NCBI GenBank assembly: GCA_029776255.1
Contig: JAKOTN010000113.1
Coordinates: 56,145 to 120,144 of the forward strand
DNA: 64,000 nucleotides
Reading direction: 5' to 3'
Source: Pseudomonadota bacterium
GTDB lineage: Bacteria; Pseudomonadota; Gammaproteobacteria; Burkholderiales; Rhodocyclaceae
Below are positions 18,741 to 27,120 of the stretch, piece by piece. Within the stretch, counting starts at the first letter, position 1, and every line of letters starts with the position of its first letter. Under the pieces are notes generated by a model. It made no database searches and had not been told where the DNA came from. It saw only the letters and a program-made list of their open reading frames with translations. The position numbers were made by a program, and so were the translations under genes.

Positions 18741-21068
18741 GTGCGGCTGACCATACTTGCTTTCGCCGCTGGCGTCGGGCTTCTGCAGGTTCAGGATGTG
18801 TTGCCGTCATTGACATTGCTGGCTGGCGCGCTGACCGCATGCTCCGGTATCGCCCTGCTGTCCTTGGCGGTCAGCCAACATCGACACCTGCCTTTACGCA
18901 TCGCAACGCCACTGGCCGCCGCCGTTCTCGGCCTGAGCTGGGCCACCTGGCGCGCGGAAGAGCGGTTGCGCGACCACTTGCCGAGCGAGTGGGAGGGCGT
19001 GGACGTGCAAGTCGTCGGCACCGTCGCCGCCTTGCCGCATCGCTTCGATCGTGGCGAGCGCTTCGAGTTCGATGTCGAGACGGCCGAAACGCCCCAGGCG
19101 CGGCTGCCGCGCAAAATCATGCTCTCCTGGTATCGCGGCGCGCACGACGACGAATGGCGCGACGCGCCGCTATTGCGACCCGGCGAACGCTGGCGGTTCA
19201 CCGTGCGGCTGAAGCGGCCGCACGGCAACGCCAACCCCCATGGCTTCGATTACGAAGCCTGGCTGTTCGAGCGCGGCCTGCGCGCCACCGGTCATGTGCG
19301 CCCGCGTGCTGTCGCCGAGCGGCTGGACGACTTCGTCGAGCGGCCGGCTTACATCATCGAAAGATGGCGCGACCGGCTTCGCCGCGTTTTTTTCGCCGCC
19401 GCGCCCGACGCACCCTATGTCGGCATTCTCGCCGCGCTGGCGGTCGGCGATCAGCAAGCGATCTCGTCCGAACAGTGGCGCGTGTTCCGGCAAACCGGCG
19501 TCACGCACCTGATGTCGATTTCCGGTCTGCACGTCACCATGGTCGCGGCGCTGTTCGCCGGTCTGATCGGCTGGCTCTGGCGGCGCGGCGAGCGACTGAT
19601 GCTCTTTCTGCCGGCGCCGAAGGCGGCGATTGCCGCCGGCTGGTTCGCCGCCTGCACCTATTCGCTGCTCGCCGGCTTCTCGGTGCCGACGCAGCGAACG
19701 CTGTACATGCTGTCGGCGGTGGCGCTGGCGCTGTGGTCGGGACGCAACCTCGGCGCCAGCCGCGGCCTGCTGCTGGCCTTGCTGCCGGTGCTGCTCATCG
19801 ATCCCTGGGCGGTGCTGGCGCCGGGCTTCTGGTTGTCATTCGCGGCGGTCGGCCTATTGTTTTACGTCGGCACCGCCAGGGTCGGCGCGCAGCGCGGCTG
19901 GCGGACGGCGCTCGCCGGCTGGGGCGCCACGCAATGGGCGGTGACGGTGGGAACGTTGCCCTTGCTGTTGCTGATGTTCCAGCAATTTTCGCTGGTGTCG
20001 CCGGTGGCCAATGCCGTGGCCATTCCCATGGTCAGCTTTCTGATCACACCGCTGGCGCTGCTATTCGCGGTCGTTCCCTGGCCCCCGCTATTACAGGCGG
20101 ATCACGGGCTGCTATCGGGGCTGATGTGGTTTCTCGACTGGCTGACGGGCTGGCCGCTCTGGCAACAACCGACGCCGCCCCTGCCGACGGTCGCGCTGGC
20201 GGTCGTCGGCGTGTCGTGGCTGCTGTTGCCGCGCGGGTTTCCCGGCCGCTGGACCGGCGCGTGCCTGCTGCTGCCGATGCTGTTCTGGCCGGCGCCACGG
20301 CCCGCGAGCGGCGACGCCCGGATCGATGTTCTCGATGTCGGACAGGGGCTGGGCGTGGTCGTGCGCACCGCCGGACATAACCTGCTCTACGATACCGGCC
20401 CGCTCTACAGCGCCGAATCCGATGCCGGCCAGCGCATCATCGTGCCGTATCTGCGCGCGATCGGCATCGAGCGCATCGACACCCTGATGGTCACGCATCG
20501 CGATACCGATCACTCGGGCGGCGTGTCGGCCATCCTGGAAGCGGTACCGGTCGGGCGAATCCTGACGTCCGTTCCCGAGCTGACCGGCGAACGCTGTTTT
20601 GCCGGACAGTCCTGGGAATGGGACGGCGTGCGTTTCACCGTTTTGCACCCGGGCGCGGACGATTACCGGCACGCAATCGCCAAAACCAACAACATGAGTT
20701 GCGTGCTGCGGATCGAAAACGCCGAGGCCAGCGTCCTGCTCACTTCCGACATCGAGGCACGCGACGAACGCGCCCTGCTCGAACGGGCGCCGCAATTGCT
20801 GCGCAGCCGGGTGCTGGTGGTGCCGCATCATGGCAGCCGAACGTCGTCGACCGCCGATTTCGTCGCCGCCGTCGGCGCCGAGGAGGTCATCTTTCCCGTC
20901 GGCTACCGCAACCGCTACCGGCATCCCCATCCGGATGTCCTCGAACGCCATGGCCGCAGCCGGCAGTGGCGCACCGACCGGAACGGCGCCATCGGTTTCA
21001 ACCTGAGCGAAGCGAGCGCCCTGTCGGCGTATCGTAGCGACTACCGGCGCTACTGGCACGAGCGCTGA
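18741..21068 (+). CDS. comEC: DNA internalization-related competence protein ComEC/Rec2
   Basis: Inner-membrane channel for uptake of transforming single-stranded DNA. The 775-residue protein starts with GTG at 18741. It has an N-terminal membrane segment and a small soluble OB-like domain, the competence domain with many membrane helices (about 220-500, including TGVTHLMSISGLHVTM) and a C-terminal metallo-beta-lactamase domain (about 525-770) with THRDTDHSGG and PHHGS, thought to degrade the non-transforming strand. All domains are present, so it looks intact. Other competence genes are not in the window. Confidence 0.95.
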   Translation: MRLTILAFAAGVGLLQVQDVLPSLTLLAGALTACSGIALLSLAVSQHRHLPLRIATPLAAAVLGLSWATWRAEERLRDHLPSEWEGVDVQVVGTVAALPHRFDRGERFEFDVETAETPQARLPRKIMLSWYRGAHDDEWRDAPLLRPGERWRFTVRLKRPHGNANPHGFDYEAWLFERGLRATGHVRPRAVAERLDDFVERPAYIIERWRDRLRRVFFAAAPDAPYVGILAALAVGDQQAISSEQWRVFRQTGVTHLMSISGLHVTMVAALFAGLIGWLWRRGERLMLFLPAPKAAIAAGWFAACTYSLLAGFSVPTQRTLYMLSAVALALWSGRNLGASRGLLLALLPVLLIDPWAVLAPGFWLSFAAVGLLFYVGTARVGAQRGWRTALAGWGATQWAVTVGTLPLLLLMFQQFSLVSPVANAVAIPMVSFLITPLALLFAVVPWPPLLQADHGLLSGLMWFLDWLTGWPLWQQPTPPLPTVALAVVGVSWLLLPRGFPGRWTGACLLLPMLFWPAPRPASGDARIDVLDVGQGLGVVVRTAGHNLLYDTGPLYSAESDAGQRIIVPYLRAIGIERIDTLMVTHRDTDHSGGVSAILEAVPVGRILTSVPELTGERCFAGQSWEWDGVRFTVLHPGADDYRHAIAKTNNMSCVLRIENAEASVLLTSDIEARDERALLERAPQLLRSRVLVVPHHGSRTSSTADFVAAVGAEEVIFPVGYRNRYRHPHPDVLERHGRSRQWRTDRNGAIGFNLSEASALSAYRSDYRRYWHER

Positions 21069-21389
21069 CCGTCGGCCACGGGTGCAACATTAGGATACAA
21101 ACCGTTGCAATGAGCACACCCCGAAACGTCGTCTTTGACGGCATCATGCGTTTTCCCGAGCAACCTTCAACGGAGACCCGCCTTGAATACTCTGCCAACC
21201 GCACAGCGCAATCGTCTTTTTCGGCAATCGCCGAACGCTTCAGCCGGTGAACATGGCATCGACACGGGCACGCACCCGTTCATTGCCGCCTTCATCCGCA
21301 CCACCCGCGAGCACCTGGGCCTGAACGGAAACCGTCCAGCCACCGCCGAACGCTCATCCTCCCTTGTCGACAACCCTGTAAGGAAAGAA
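21069..21389. other. Leader region upstream of the Spy/LTXXQ gene
   Basis: About 320 bases between comEC and the Spy-like gene. A frame from TTG 21183, preceded by GGAG, stays open into the Spy gene in the same frame, but the signal peptide of that protein begins at 21390, so an N-terminal extension would be nonsensical. The region most likely carries the promoter and leader; I recognise no specific operator. Confidence 0.4.
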
Positions 21390-21887
21390 ATGAACCACTA
21401 TCGCACCCTGGGAACCGTCCTTCTCGCCACTGGTTTGGGCATGGCCGCGGCCACGCCGGCATTGGCCGACCGCGATCGCGGTTGCGACGCCATGTACGAT
21501 CACGGCGCGCGCCACGAACAACACATGAAAATGAGGGAACAGCATCAACAGCGGCTCCACGAGGCCTTGAAACTGAGCGCGGCGCAAGAGCCCGCCTGGA
21601 AGAAACTGATGGACACCGAGCCGAAAGCGCGCCCCGGCATGATGCCGCCGGAAGAGTGGTCGAAACTGACCACGCCGGAACGCGCCGAGAAAATGCTCGA
21701 ATTCTCCAGAGAACGCAACGAGCGGATGAGCGAACATGTCAGCGCGCTGAAAAGTTTCTATGCTCAACTGACGCCGGAGCAGAAAAAAACCTTCGAAGAG
21801 ATGCACGCCAGCCAGCGCGGCGCCATGCGCGGCAAAATGATGAAGCCGCAGAATCCCGGCGGCGAAAAACCGTCGCCAAAACCCTGA
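21390..21887 (+). CDS. Periplasmic Spy/CpxP-family LTXXQ protein
   Basis: 165-residue secreted protein: signal peptide about 1-26 ending ALA|DRD, then a helical, charged, methionine- and histidine-rich protein with the LTPEQKKTFEEM motif of the Spy/CpxP (LTXXQ) family. Such proteins act as ATP-independent periplasmic chaperones or envelope-stress modulators; a metal-related role is possible given HEQHMKMREQHQQ. The ATG follows AGGAAAG. The gene stands alone and is followed by a strong intrinsic terminator. Confidence 0.85.
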   Translation: MNHYRTLGTVLLATGLGMAAATPALADRDRGCDAMYDHGARHEQHMKMREQHQQRLHEALKLSAAQEPAWKKLMDTEPKARPGMMPPEEWSKLTTPERAEKMLEFSRERNERMSEHVSALKSFYAQLTPEQKKTFEEMHASQRGAMRGKMMKPQNPGGEKPSPKP

Positions 21888-21900
21888 TGTCGTCTTCGCG

Positions 21901-21929
21901 AAAAACCCGGCTCCCGCCGGGTTTTTTTT
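21901..21929 (+). terminator. Rho-independent terminator
   Basis: Stem AAACCCGGC / GCCGGGTTT with a 4-base loop followed by an unbroken T run, 13 bases after the Spy-like gene stop. It insulates the following encapsulin operon from upstream transcription. Confidence 0.93.
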
Positions 21930-22075
21930 GCCCGTCGTTCGCCGATACGCGCTGGCGGCGGCGCCCCGTTATAAGCAATGCAGATTTTCTTCGTTCGCCA
22001 ATGCCGCTCCGGTGGCTAAAGTCCGCGCCATCGCTAGACACCGCCCCCGAACGCTTGACCTTCCTGGAGATTCCG

Positions 22076-22591
22076 ATGCCCGCCACCGCCCTTCAACCCG
22101 TCCCGCCGGCCACGAAACCGTCTTCCTCGATCATCGTGCGCGACGGCGAGCCGGACCGAATTCTCGCCGCCGCGAGCGCGCGCGCCACCCGCGACGCTCT
22201 GGGCTATGCCGGCTCGGTCACGCCGCATGAAGCCTGGGAACTGGCTGAAAGCGGCGCCGCCATTCTGATCGACGTGCGCACCGCCGAAGAATACAAATAC
22301 GTCGGGCACGTTCCCGGCACGCCGCTGGTGCAATGGCAATCCGGCGCCGCCCTGACCAAGAATCCGCGCTTCACGCGCGAACTGGCCGGCAAGGCCGGCA
22401 AAAACGACGCCATCCTGCTGATCTGTCGCAGCGGCAAACGCTCGGCCGCCGCCGCCGAAGCGGCGACCCGTGCCGGTTTCACCCGCGTCTTCAACGTGCT
22501 CGAAGGCTTCGAAGGCGAAATCACCGCCGACGGGCAACGCGGCGCGACCGGCGGCTGGCGCTTTCACGGCTTGCCGTGGCAGCAGGACTGA
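22076..22591 (+). CDS. Rhodanese-like sulfurtransferase of the encapsulin operon
   Basis: Single-domain rhodanese of 171 residues. The active-site Cys lies in LICRSGKRS, preceded by the family's DVRTAEEY and a mid-domain GHVPGTPLVQW. A 50-residue N-terminal segment precedes the domain; its first 18 residues are rich in Pro, Ala and Ser. The enzyme probably transfers persulfide sulfur in concert with the downstream desulfurase. The start at 22076 follows GGAGA. It is first in a four-gene run (rhodanese, serine acetyltransferase, encapsulin shell, desulfurase) and is separated from the acetyltransferase by 10 bases. The 150 bases upstream show no operator I can name. Confidence 0.92.
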   Translation: MPATALQPVPPATKPSSSIIVRDGEPDRILAAASARATRDALGYAGSVTPHEAWELAESGAAILIDVRTAEEYKYVGHVPGTPLVQWQSGAALTKNPRFTRELAGKAGKNDAILLICRSGKRSAAAAEAATRAGFTRVFNVLEGFEGEITADGQRGATGGWRFHGLPWQQD

Positions 22592-22601
22592 GGAGCGCGC
22601 G

Positions 22602-23567
22602 ATGAACGCCCCGCTGCCCGCCGTCGCCGACGTCTCGGCCACGACGCTCTGGGATCTCGACGACATCGTCCGCGATTTGCGAGTCGCCCGCGAACGCTGG
22701 CGGCTGTCGCAAAACCGGCCTCTCGAATCGGGCGGCCGCGAGTTTCCTTCCCGAGACGCGCTGCGCGACATCGTCGAGCGCTTGTGCGGGGCGCTTTTTC
22801 CGATGCGGCTCGGCCCGCCGGACCTCTTGCAAGGCCCGAGCGAGGACTTCTACGTCGGCCACACGCTCGATGTCGCCCTACGCGGCCTGCTCGAACAAGT
22901 GCGCCTGGAACTGGCGCACGTCGCCCGCCATGACCCGCTGGTCGATCCGACGACCATCGACGGCGACGCGATTGCCGTCGTCAGGCACTTCGCCGCCGCC
23001 CTGCCGGGCATACGCGAATTGCTCGACAGCGATGTCGAGGCCGCGTTTCGCGGCGACCCGGCGGCGCGCAGCGTCGACGAAATCGTGCTCTGCTATCCGG
23101 GGACGCTGGCGATCGTCCATCACCGTCTGGCGCACACGCTTTACCAGCTTGGCGTGCCGCTGCTGGCGCGGATGGTGTCCGAACTCGCCCATTCGAGCAC
23201 CGGCATCGACATTCACCCCGGCGCGCGCATCGGCCACGGCTTCTTCATCGATCACGGAACCGGCGTGGTGATCGGCGAAACGGCGGTGATCGGCAATCGC
23301 GTGCGCCTGTATCAAGCGGTGACGCTGGGCGCCAAGCGCTTCAGCGTCGACGCCGACGGCGCCCTGGAAAAAGGCGCGCCGCGCCACCCCATCGTCGAGG
23401 ACGACGTGGTGATCTATGCCGGCGCGACCATTCTCGGCCGGGTCACCATCGGTCGAGGCTCCTCGGTCGGCGGCAACGTCTGGCTGACGCACAGTATTCC
23501 GCCCGGCAGTTTTCTCACCCAGGCGGTGTCCCGAAACGAAGCGCTGGAAAACGGCGGCGGTATTTGA
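22602..23567 (+). CDS. epsC: Serine O-acetyltransferase, EpsC/SrpH type
   Basis: Makes O-acetylserine from serine and acetyl-CoA, the carbon skeleton for cysteine synthesis. The 321-residue protein has a helical N-terminal SATase domain (about 1-195) and a left-handed beta-helix of hexapeptide repeats (about 200-300) with STGIDIHPGARIGHGFFIDH and GVVIGETAVIG. It is of the longer EpsC/SrpH type rather than the short CysE type and lacks the usual C-terminal Ile tail context for cysteine synthase docking, ending ENGGGI. GAGGAGCG precedes the ATG. Its position between rhodanese and encapsulin shell is the conserved arrangement of family 2A encapsulin operons (compare srpH-srpI in Synechococcus, recalled from literature). 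Confidence 0.93.
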   Translation: MNAPLPAVADVSATTLWDLDDIVRDLRVARERWRLSQNRPLESGGREFPSRDALRDIVERLCGALFPMRLGPPDLLQGPSEDFYVGHTLDVALRGLLEQVRLELAHVARHDPLVDPTTIDGDAIAVVRHFAAALPGIRELLDSDVEAAFRGDPAARSVDEIVLCYPGTLAIVHHRLAHTLYQLGVPLLARMVSELAHSSTGIDIHPGARIGHGFFIDHGTGVVIGETAVIGNRVRLYQAVTLGAKRFSVDADGALEKGAPRHPIVEDDVVIYAGATILGRVTIGRGSSVGGNVWLTHSIPPGSFLTQAVSRNEALENGGGI

Positions 23568-23659
23568 ATATTTGAACGACCGTTGCCGCGCGGCGCCGAT
23601 TTTCCATTTTTTCCCCTTTTTTCATCACCGGCAGCACCTACAGGAGCAAGGAGTCCTTC

Positions 23660-24586
23660 ATGGCAGATCATCCCCCCCAGGCCGCGCTCGGCGACCTCGC
23701 CGCCCGGCAACTGGCGAACGCCACCAAAACCGTACCGCAGCTTTCCACCATTTCGCCGCGCTGGCTGACGCACCTGCTGCAGTGGCTGCCGGTGGAAGCC
23801 GGCATCTACCGACTGAACCAGGTCAAGAATCCGCGCGACGTGCGCGTCGCCTGCGCCAAGCGCGACGAGTCCGAATTGCCGCAAACCTTCGTCGATTACG
23901 ACGACAAGCCGCGCGAGTACTTTCTCGGCGCCGTCACCACCATTCTCGACGTGCACACCCGCGTCTCCGACCTTTACAGCAACCCGCACGACCAGATCAA
24001 GGAACAGCTCCGGCTGACCATCGAAACGATCAAGGAACGCCAGGAAAGCGAGCTGATCAATAACCCCGACTACGGCCTTCTGGCCAATACCGCCGATTCG
24101 CAGCGCATTTCGACGCTGACCGGCGCGCCGACGCCGGACGACCTCGACGATCTGCTGACCAAGGTGTGGAAGGAACCCGCCTTCTTCCTCACCCACCCGC
24201 TGGCGATCGCCGCTTTCGGTCGCGAGTGCACCCGTCGCGGCGTGCCGCCGCCGACGGTGTCGCTGTTCGGCTCCCAATTCCTCACCTGGCGCGGCGTTCC
24301 GCTGATTCCGTCGGACAAGGTGTCGGTCGAGGACGGCAAGACCAAGGTGCTGCTGCTGCGGGTCGGCGACAAGCGCCAGGGCGTGGTCGGGCTTTACCAG
24401 CCGGGTCTGCCGGGCGAGCAAAGCCCCGGCCTGTCGGTGCGCTTCATGGGCATCGACCGCAACGCCATCGCCTCCTACCTGATTTCGCTGTACTGCTCGC
24501 TGGCCGTGCACGCGGAAGACGCGCTGGCCGTTCTCGAAGACGTTGAAGTCGACAAGTACCATGACTATCCAGATACCTACCGCTGA
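23660..24586 (+). CDS. Family 2A encapsulin nanocompartment shell protein
   Basis: HK97-fold shell protein that self-assembles into a closed protein cage. The 308-residue sequence has the family's N-arm signature: LAARQLANATKTVPQ (about 13-27) and ISPRWLTHLLQWLPVEAGIYRLN. An E-loop region follows (about 75-100, DDKPREYFLGAVTTILDVHTR), then P- and A-domain segments such as PPPTVSLFGSQFLTWRGVPLIPSDK near 195-220. There is no inserted cyclic-nucleotide-binding domain, which assigns it to family 2A rather than 2B. AAGGAG sits 6 bases before the ATG. The gene overlaps the desulfurase cargo gene by 26 bases, a tight coupling that would balance shell and cargo. Older annotations call such proteins SrpI or Crp-like. 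Confidence 0.95.
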   Translation: MADHPPQAALGDLAARQLANATKTVPQLSTISPRWLTHLLQWLPVEAGIYRLNQVKNPRDVRVACAKRDESELPQTFVDYDDKPREYFLGAVTTILDVHTRVSDLYSNPHDQIKEQLRLTIETIKERQESELINNPDYGLLANTADSQRISTLTGAPTPDDLDDLLTKVWKEPAFFLTHPLAIAAFGRECTRRGVPPPTVSLFGSQFLTWRGVPLIPSDKVSVEDGKTKVLLLRVGDKRQGVVGLYQPGLPGEQSPGLSVRFMGIDRNAIASYLISLYCSLAVHAEDALAVLEDVEVDKYHDYPDTYR

Positions 24587-26375
24587 TTCGCGAGGCGATT
24601 CACAGGGCGCCTCGCCCGGCGACGCGCCAGCCATTCCAGACGAGCAAACGCTCGGCCGTCTGGCCAGCGCTTTCCTCCGGGCGCTGCCCGGCGCCGCGCA
24701 CGCGGTCAACCCGCCGACCGACGCCGACTTTGCCGATCGACGTGGCGACGACAGCGCGTCGGCCTTGCAGGCGGCACCGGGCGTTTCGTTCGACGCCTCG
24801 TCGGCGAACGACTTCGGCGTTCCCGCCGCCTACGCCGCGGCGCTGCCGACCGCCATGCCGATAAAGGCGCCGGCCGGCGCCCCGGTGCCGGCGGGGCTGC
24901 CGCTCTCGCCCTACTATTTCCTCAACGAGGCGACAGCGCTGCCGGCGGCGGCAACGGCGGACAACCGCGTCGTCGCCCGTCCCTTCGAATTGCCCGGCGA
25001 CGGCGCCTTGCGCCGCCTCCTCGGCGAACTGGCCGAAGAGCGTGCCGAACCGCGTCGCTCGCCCGCGCCAGGCGTCGGCCATGGCGATTATTACTTCGTC
25101 GAACCGCGCGTGCCGACCGCCGTGCCAGCGGCCGACGCCAGCCGTTTCCCGGCGTTCGACGTGCAGGCGGTGCGCCGCGATTTTCCGATCCTGGCCGAAC
25201 GGGTCAACGGCAAGCCGCTGGTGTGGTTCGACAACGCCGCCACCACCCAGAAACCGCAAGCGGTGATCGACCGTCTGGCGCACTTCTACCAGCACGAGAA
25301 TTCCAACATCCACCGCGCCGCCCATGAACTCGCCGCGCGCGCCACCGACGCCTACGAAGCCGCCCGCTGCAAGGTGGCACGCTTTCTCGGCGCCGCGTCG
25401 ACCGAGGAAATCGTCTTCGTGCGCGGCGCCACCGAGGCGATCAACCTGGTGGCCAAAACCTGGGGCAAGCAGAACATCGGCGAGGGCGACGAAATCGTGG
25501 TCTCCCTGCTCGAACACCACGCCAACATCGTTCCCTGGCAGCAACTGGCCAAGGAAAACGGCGCACGCCTGCGGGTGATTCCGGTCGACGAGCAGGGCCA
25601 GCTCCTGCTGGAGGACTACCAGCGGCTGCTCAACGACCGCACCCGGCTGGTGGCCATCACCCAGGTATCCAACGCCCTGGGCACGGTGACGCCGGTCAAG
25701 GAAATCGTCGACCTCGCGCATCGCGTCGGCGCCAGGGTACTGGTTGACGGCGCGCAGTCGGTCTCGCACATGCGGGTCGATGTGCGGGCGCTGGACGCCG
25801 ATTTCTTTGTCTTTTCCGGACACAAGGTCTTCGCGCCGACCGGCATCGGCGTGGTTTACGGCAAACGCGAGTTGCTGGAAACCATGCCGCCCTGGCAAGG
25901 CGGCGGCAACATGATCGCCGACGTCACCTTCGAGCGGACGCTGTACCAGGGCGTGCCGGCGCGTTTTGAAGCCGGCACCGGCAACATCGCCGACGCCGCC
26001 GGTCTCGACGCGGCCATCGACTACGTGCAGCGGATCGGCATCGAGAACATCGCCCGTTACGAGCACGATCTTCTTGCCTACGCCACGCAACGGGTCAAAA
26101 CGATACCCGGGCTGCGTCTGATCGGCACCGCCGACGACAAGGCCAGCGTGCTGTCGTTCATCCTCGCCGGCTATCGCACGGAAGAGGTCGGTTCGGCGCT
26201 GAACGAAGAGGGCATCGCCGTCCGCGCCGGCCACCACTGCGCGCAGCCGATCCTGCGCCGCTTCGGACTCGAAGCAACGGTGCGCGCCTCGCTGGCGTTC
26301 TACAACACCTGCGAGGAAGTCGACCTGATGGTCCGCGTGCTGCAACGCCTGGCCAGCGGCAAGGGCGTTCGATAG
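24561..26375 (+). CDS. Family 2A encapsulin cargo cysteine desulfurase
   Basis: PLP-dependent SufS-type cysteine desulfurase with an extra cargo-loading segment. From ATG 24561 it has 604 residues. Residues 1 to about 197 are Ala/Pro-rich and low in complexity, with two short aromatic motifs, SPYYFLNE (116-123) and GDYYFVEP (175-182), and two amphipathic helical pieces (about 28-43 and 147-162). The catalytic domain runs from about 198 to 604, with the PLP lysine Lys422 in SGHKVFAPTG and the persulfide cysteine Cys560 in RAGHHCAQP. The extension is expected to anchor the enzyme to the inner face of the encapsulin. It overlaps the shell gene; an in-frame TTG at 24543 would add six residues. 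Confidence 0.95.
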   Translation: MTIQIPTADSRGDSQGASPGDAPAIPDEQTLGRLASAFLRALPGAAHAVNPPTDADFADRRGDDSASALQAAPGVSFDASSANDFGVPAAYAAALPTAMPIKAPAGAPVPAGLPLSPYYFLNEATALPAAATADNRVVARPFELPGDGALRRLLGELAEERAEPRRSPAPGVGHGDYYFVEPRVPTAVPAADASRFPAFDVQAVRRDFPILAERVNGKPLVWFDNAATTQKPQAVIDRLAHFYQHENSNIHRAAHELAARATDAYEAARCKVARFLGAASTEEIVFVRGATEAINLVAKTWGKQNIGEGDEIVVSLLEHHANIVPWQQLAKENGARLRVIPVDEQGQLLLEDYQRLLNDRTRLVAITQVSNALGTVTPVKEIVDLAHRVGARVLVDGAQSVSHMRVDVRALDADFFVFSGHKVFAPTGIGVVYGKRELLETMPPWQGGGNMIADVTFERTLYQGVPARFEAGTGNIADAAGLDAAIDYVQRIGIENIARYEHDLLAYATQRVKTIPGLRLIGTADDKASVLSFILAGYRTEEVGSALNEEGIAVRAGHHCAQPILRRFGLEATVRASLAFYNTCEEVDLMVRVLQRLASGKGVR

Positions 26376-26401
26376 AAGATTCGCGTTACCTTCGACGAAC
26401 A

Positions 26402-26439
26402 CTCGTCAGGCGCGCCGTTCCGGCGACGCGCCTGACGAG
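26402..26439. terminator. Perfect 13-bp hairpin between convergent genes
   Basis: ctcgtcaggcgcg and cgcgcctgacgag form a 13-bp perfect stem with a 12-base loop. It lies after the desulfurase stop (26375) and before the end of the convergent small gene (26521). There is no U tract on either side, so it may act as a bidirectional Rho-assisted stop or an mRNA 3' cap. Confidence 0.6.
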
Positions 26440-26520
26440 GCGGGCTTCGAGGCCGTCCACGGAGGCCACCCTCTGGATGGCGGCGGTTTTCCGTGCCGCT
26501 GGGCGCGGTCGCGCCGGCGG

Positions 26521-26853
26521 TTATTTGCGCGAGGCCACTTCGGCCCACAGTGCCTTGGCGAATGCCTTCCAGGCGACACCGCCGTGGCTTTCGATCCCGA
26601 TGCCGGCGCTTTCTTCCATGGTGCGCAGCATCAACCCCGCCAATCCGAAAAGATCGATTTTGGCCAGCAATGTGTGATCGAGCGGCGCCGAGGCTTTGAG
26701 GTGGGTGTCGTCCGGCGAATAATCGAGCGCCTCCCGGGCCAATGCACGAACCTGCGCTTCGTCGTTCCAATCGATGCCGAGCGCGATGCCCTTGCGCTCG
26801 ATCTCTAGCTCGATCTCCTGGGCATCTTCCATGTAATTTTCGTATCCCGCCAT
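26521..26853 (-). CDS. Conserved hypothetical small acidic protein
   Basis: 110-residue cytosolic protein that I do not recognise. It is acidic at the N terminus (MEDAQEIELEIERKG), has DWNDEAQVRALAREALDY and a hydrophobic LFGLAGLMLRTMEESA stretch too short and polar to span a membrane, and ends VASRK. The ATG is preceded by AAGGAG, an excellent ribosome binding site, so it is a real gene. It converges on the encapsulin operon. Whether it has anything to do with the compartment is unknown. Confidence 0.75.
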   Translation of the reverse strand: MAGYENYMEDAQEIELEIERKGIALGIDWNDEAQVRALAREALDYSPDDTHLKASAPLDHTLLAKIDLFGLAGLMLRTMEESAGIGIESHGGVAWKAFAKALWAEVASRK

Positions 26854-27120
26854 CTCGTACTCCTTCGCGTCGTTTGGATTTGCCTCGGCGTTTCGCCTTC
26901 CGGGGTAGGGTAGTATCCCTGAAACGATAAAGAAAAACGACGGCGATTCCGAACGAGAGGGGAACCGCCAAAGTCGTAAACCAGCGTGGCGCCGGCTTGG
27001 CAAGATGTATTGTCGAACGCGTTCGAACCGACAGGTAAAAAATTTCCAACGGCCTAGATTTAAACTAATTTTGGATCGGGTGTCTGTGACTGCCGCTCCT
27101 GAAATCGCCCCGAGGTTTCC

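Noticed and set aside
21183..21389. TTG-initiated frame with GGAG upstream, in frame with the Spy-like gene
   Set aside because: It runs into the Spy gene, whose signal peptide must be N-terminal, so an extension makes no sense; there is no stop to make it a separate small protein.
24600..26402. 600-codon open frame antisense to the desulfurase
   Set aside because: The plus strand encodes an unmistakable cysteine desulfurase; the antisense frame has shadow-type composition and no ribosome binding site.
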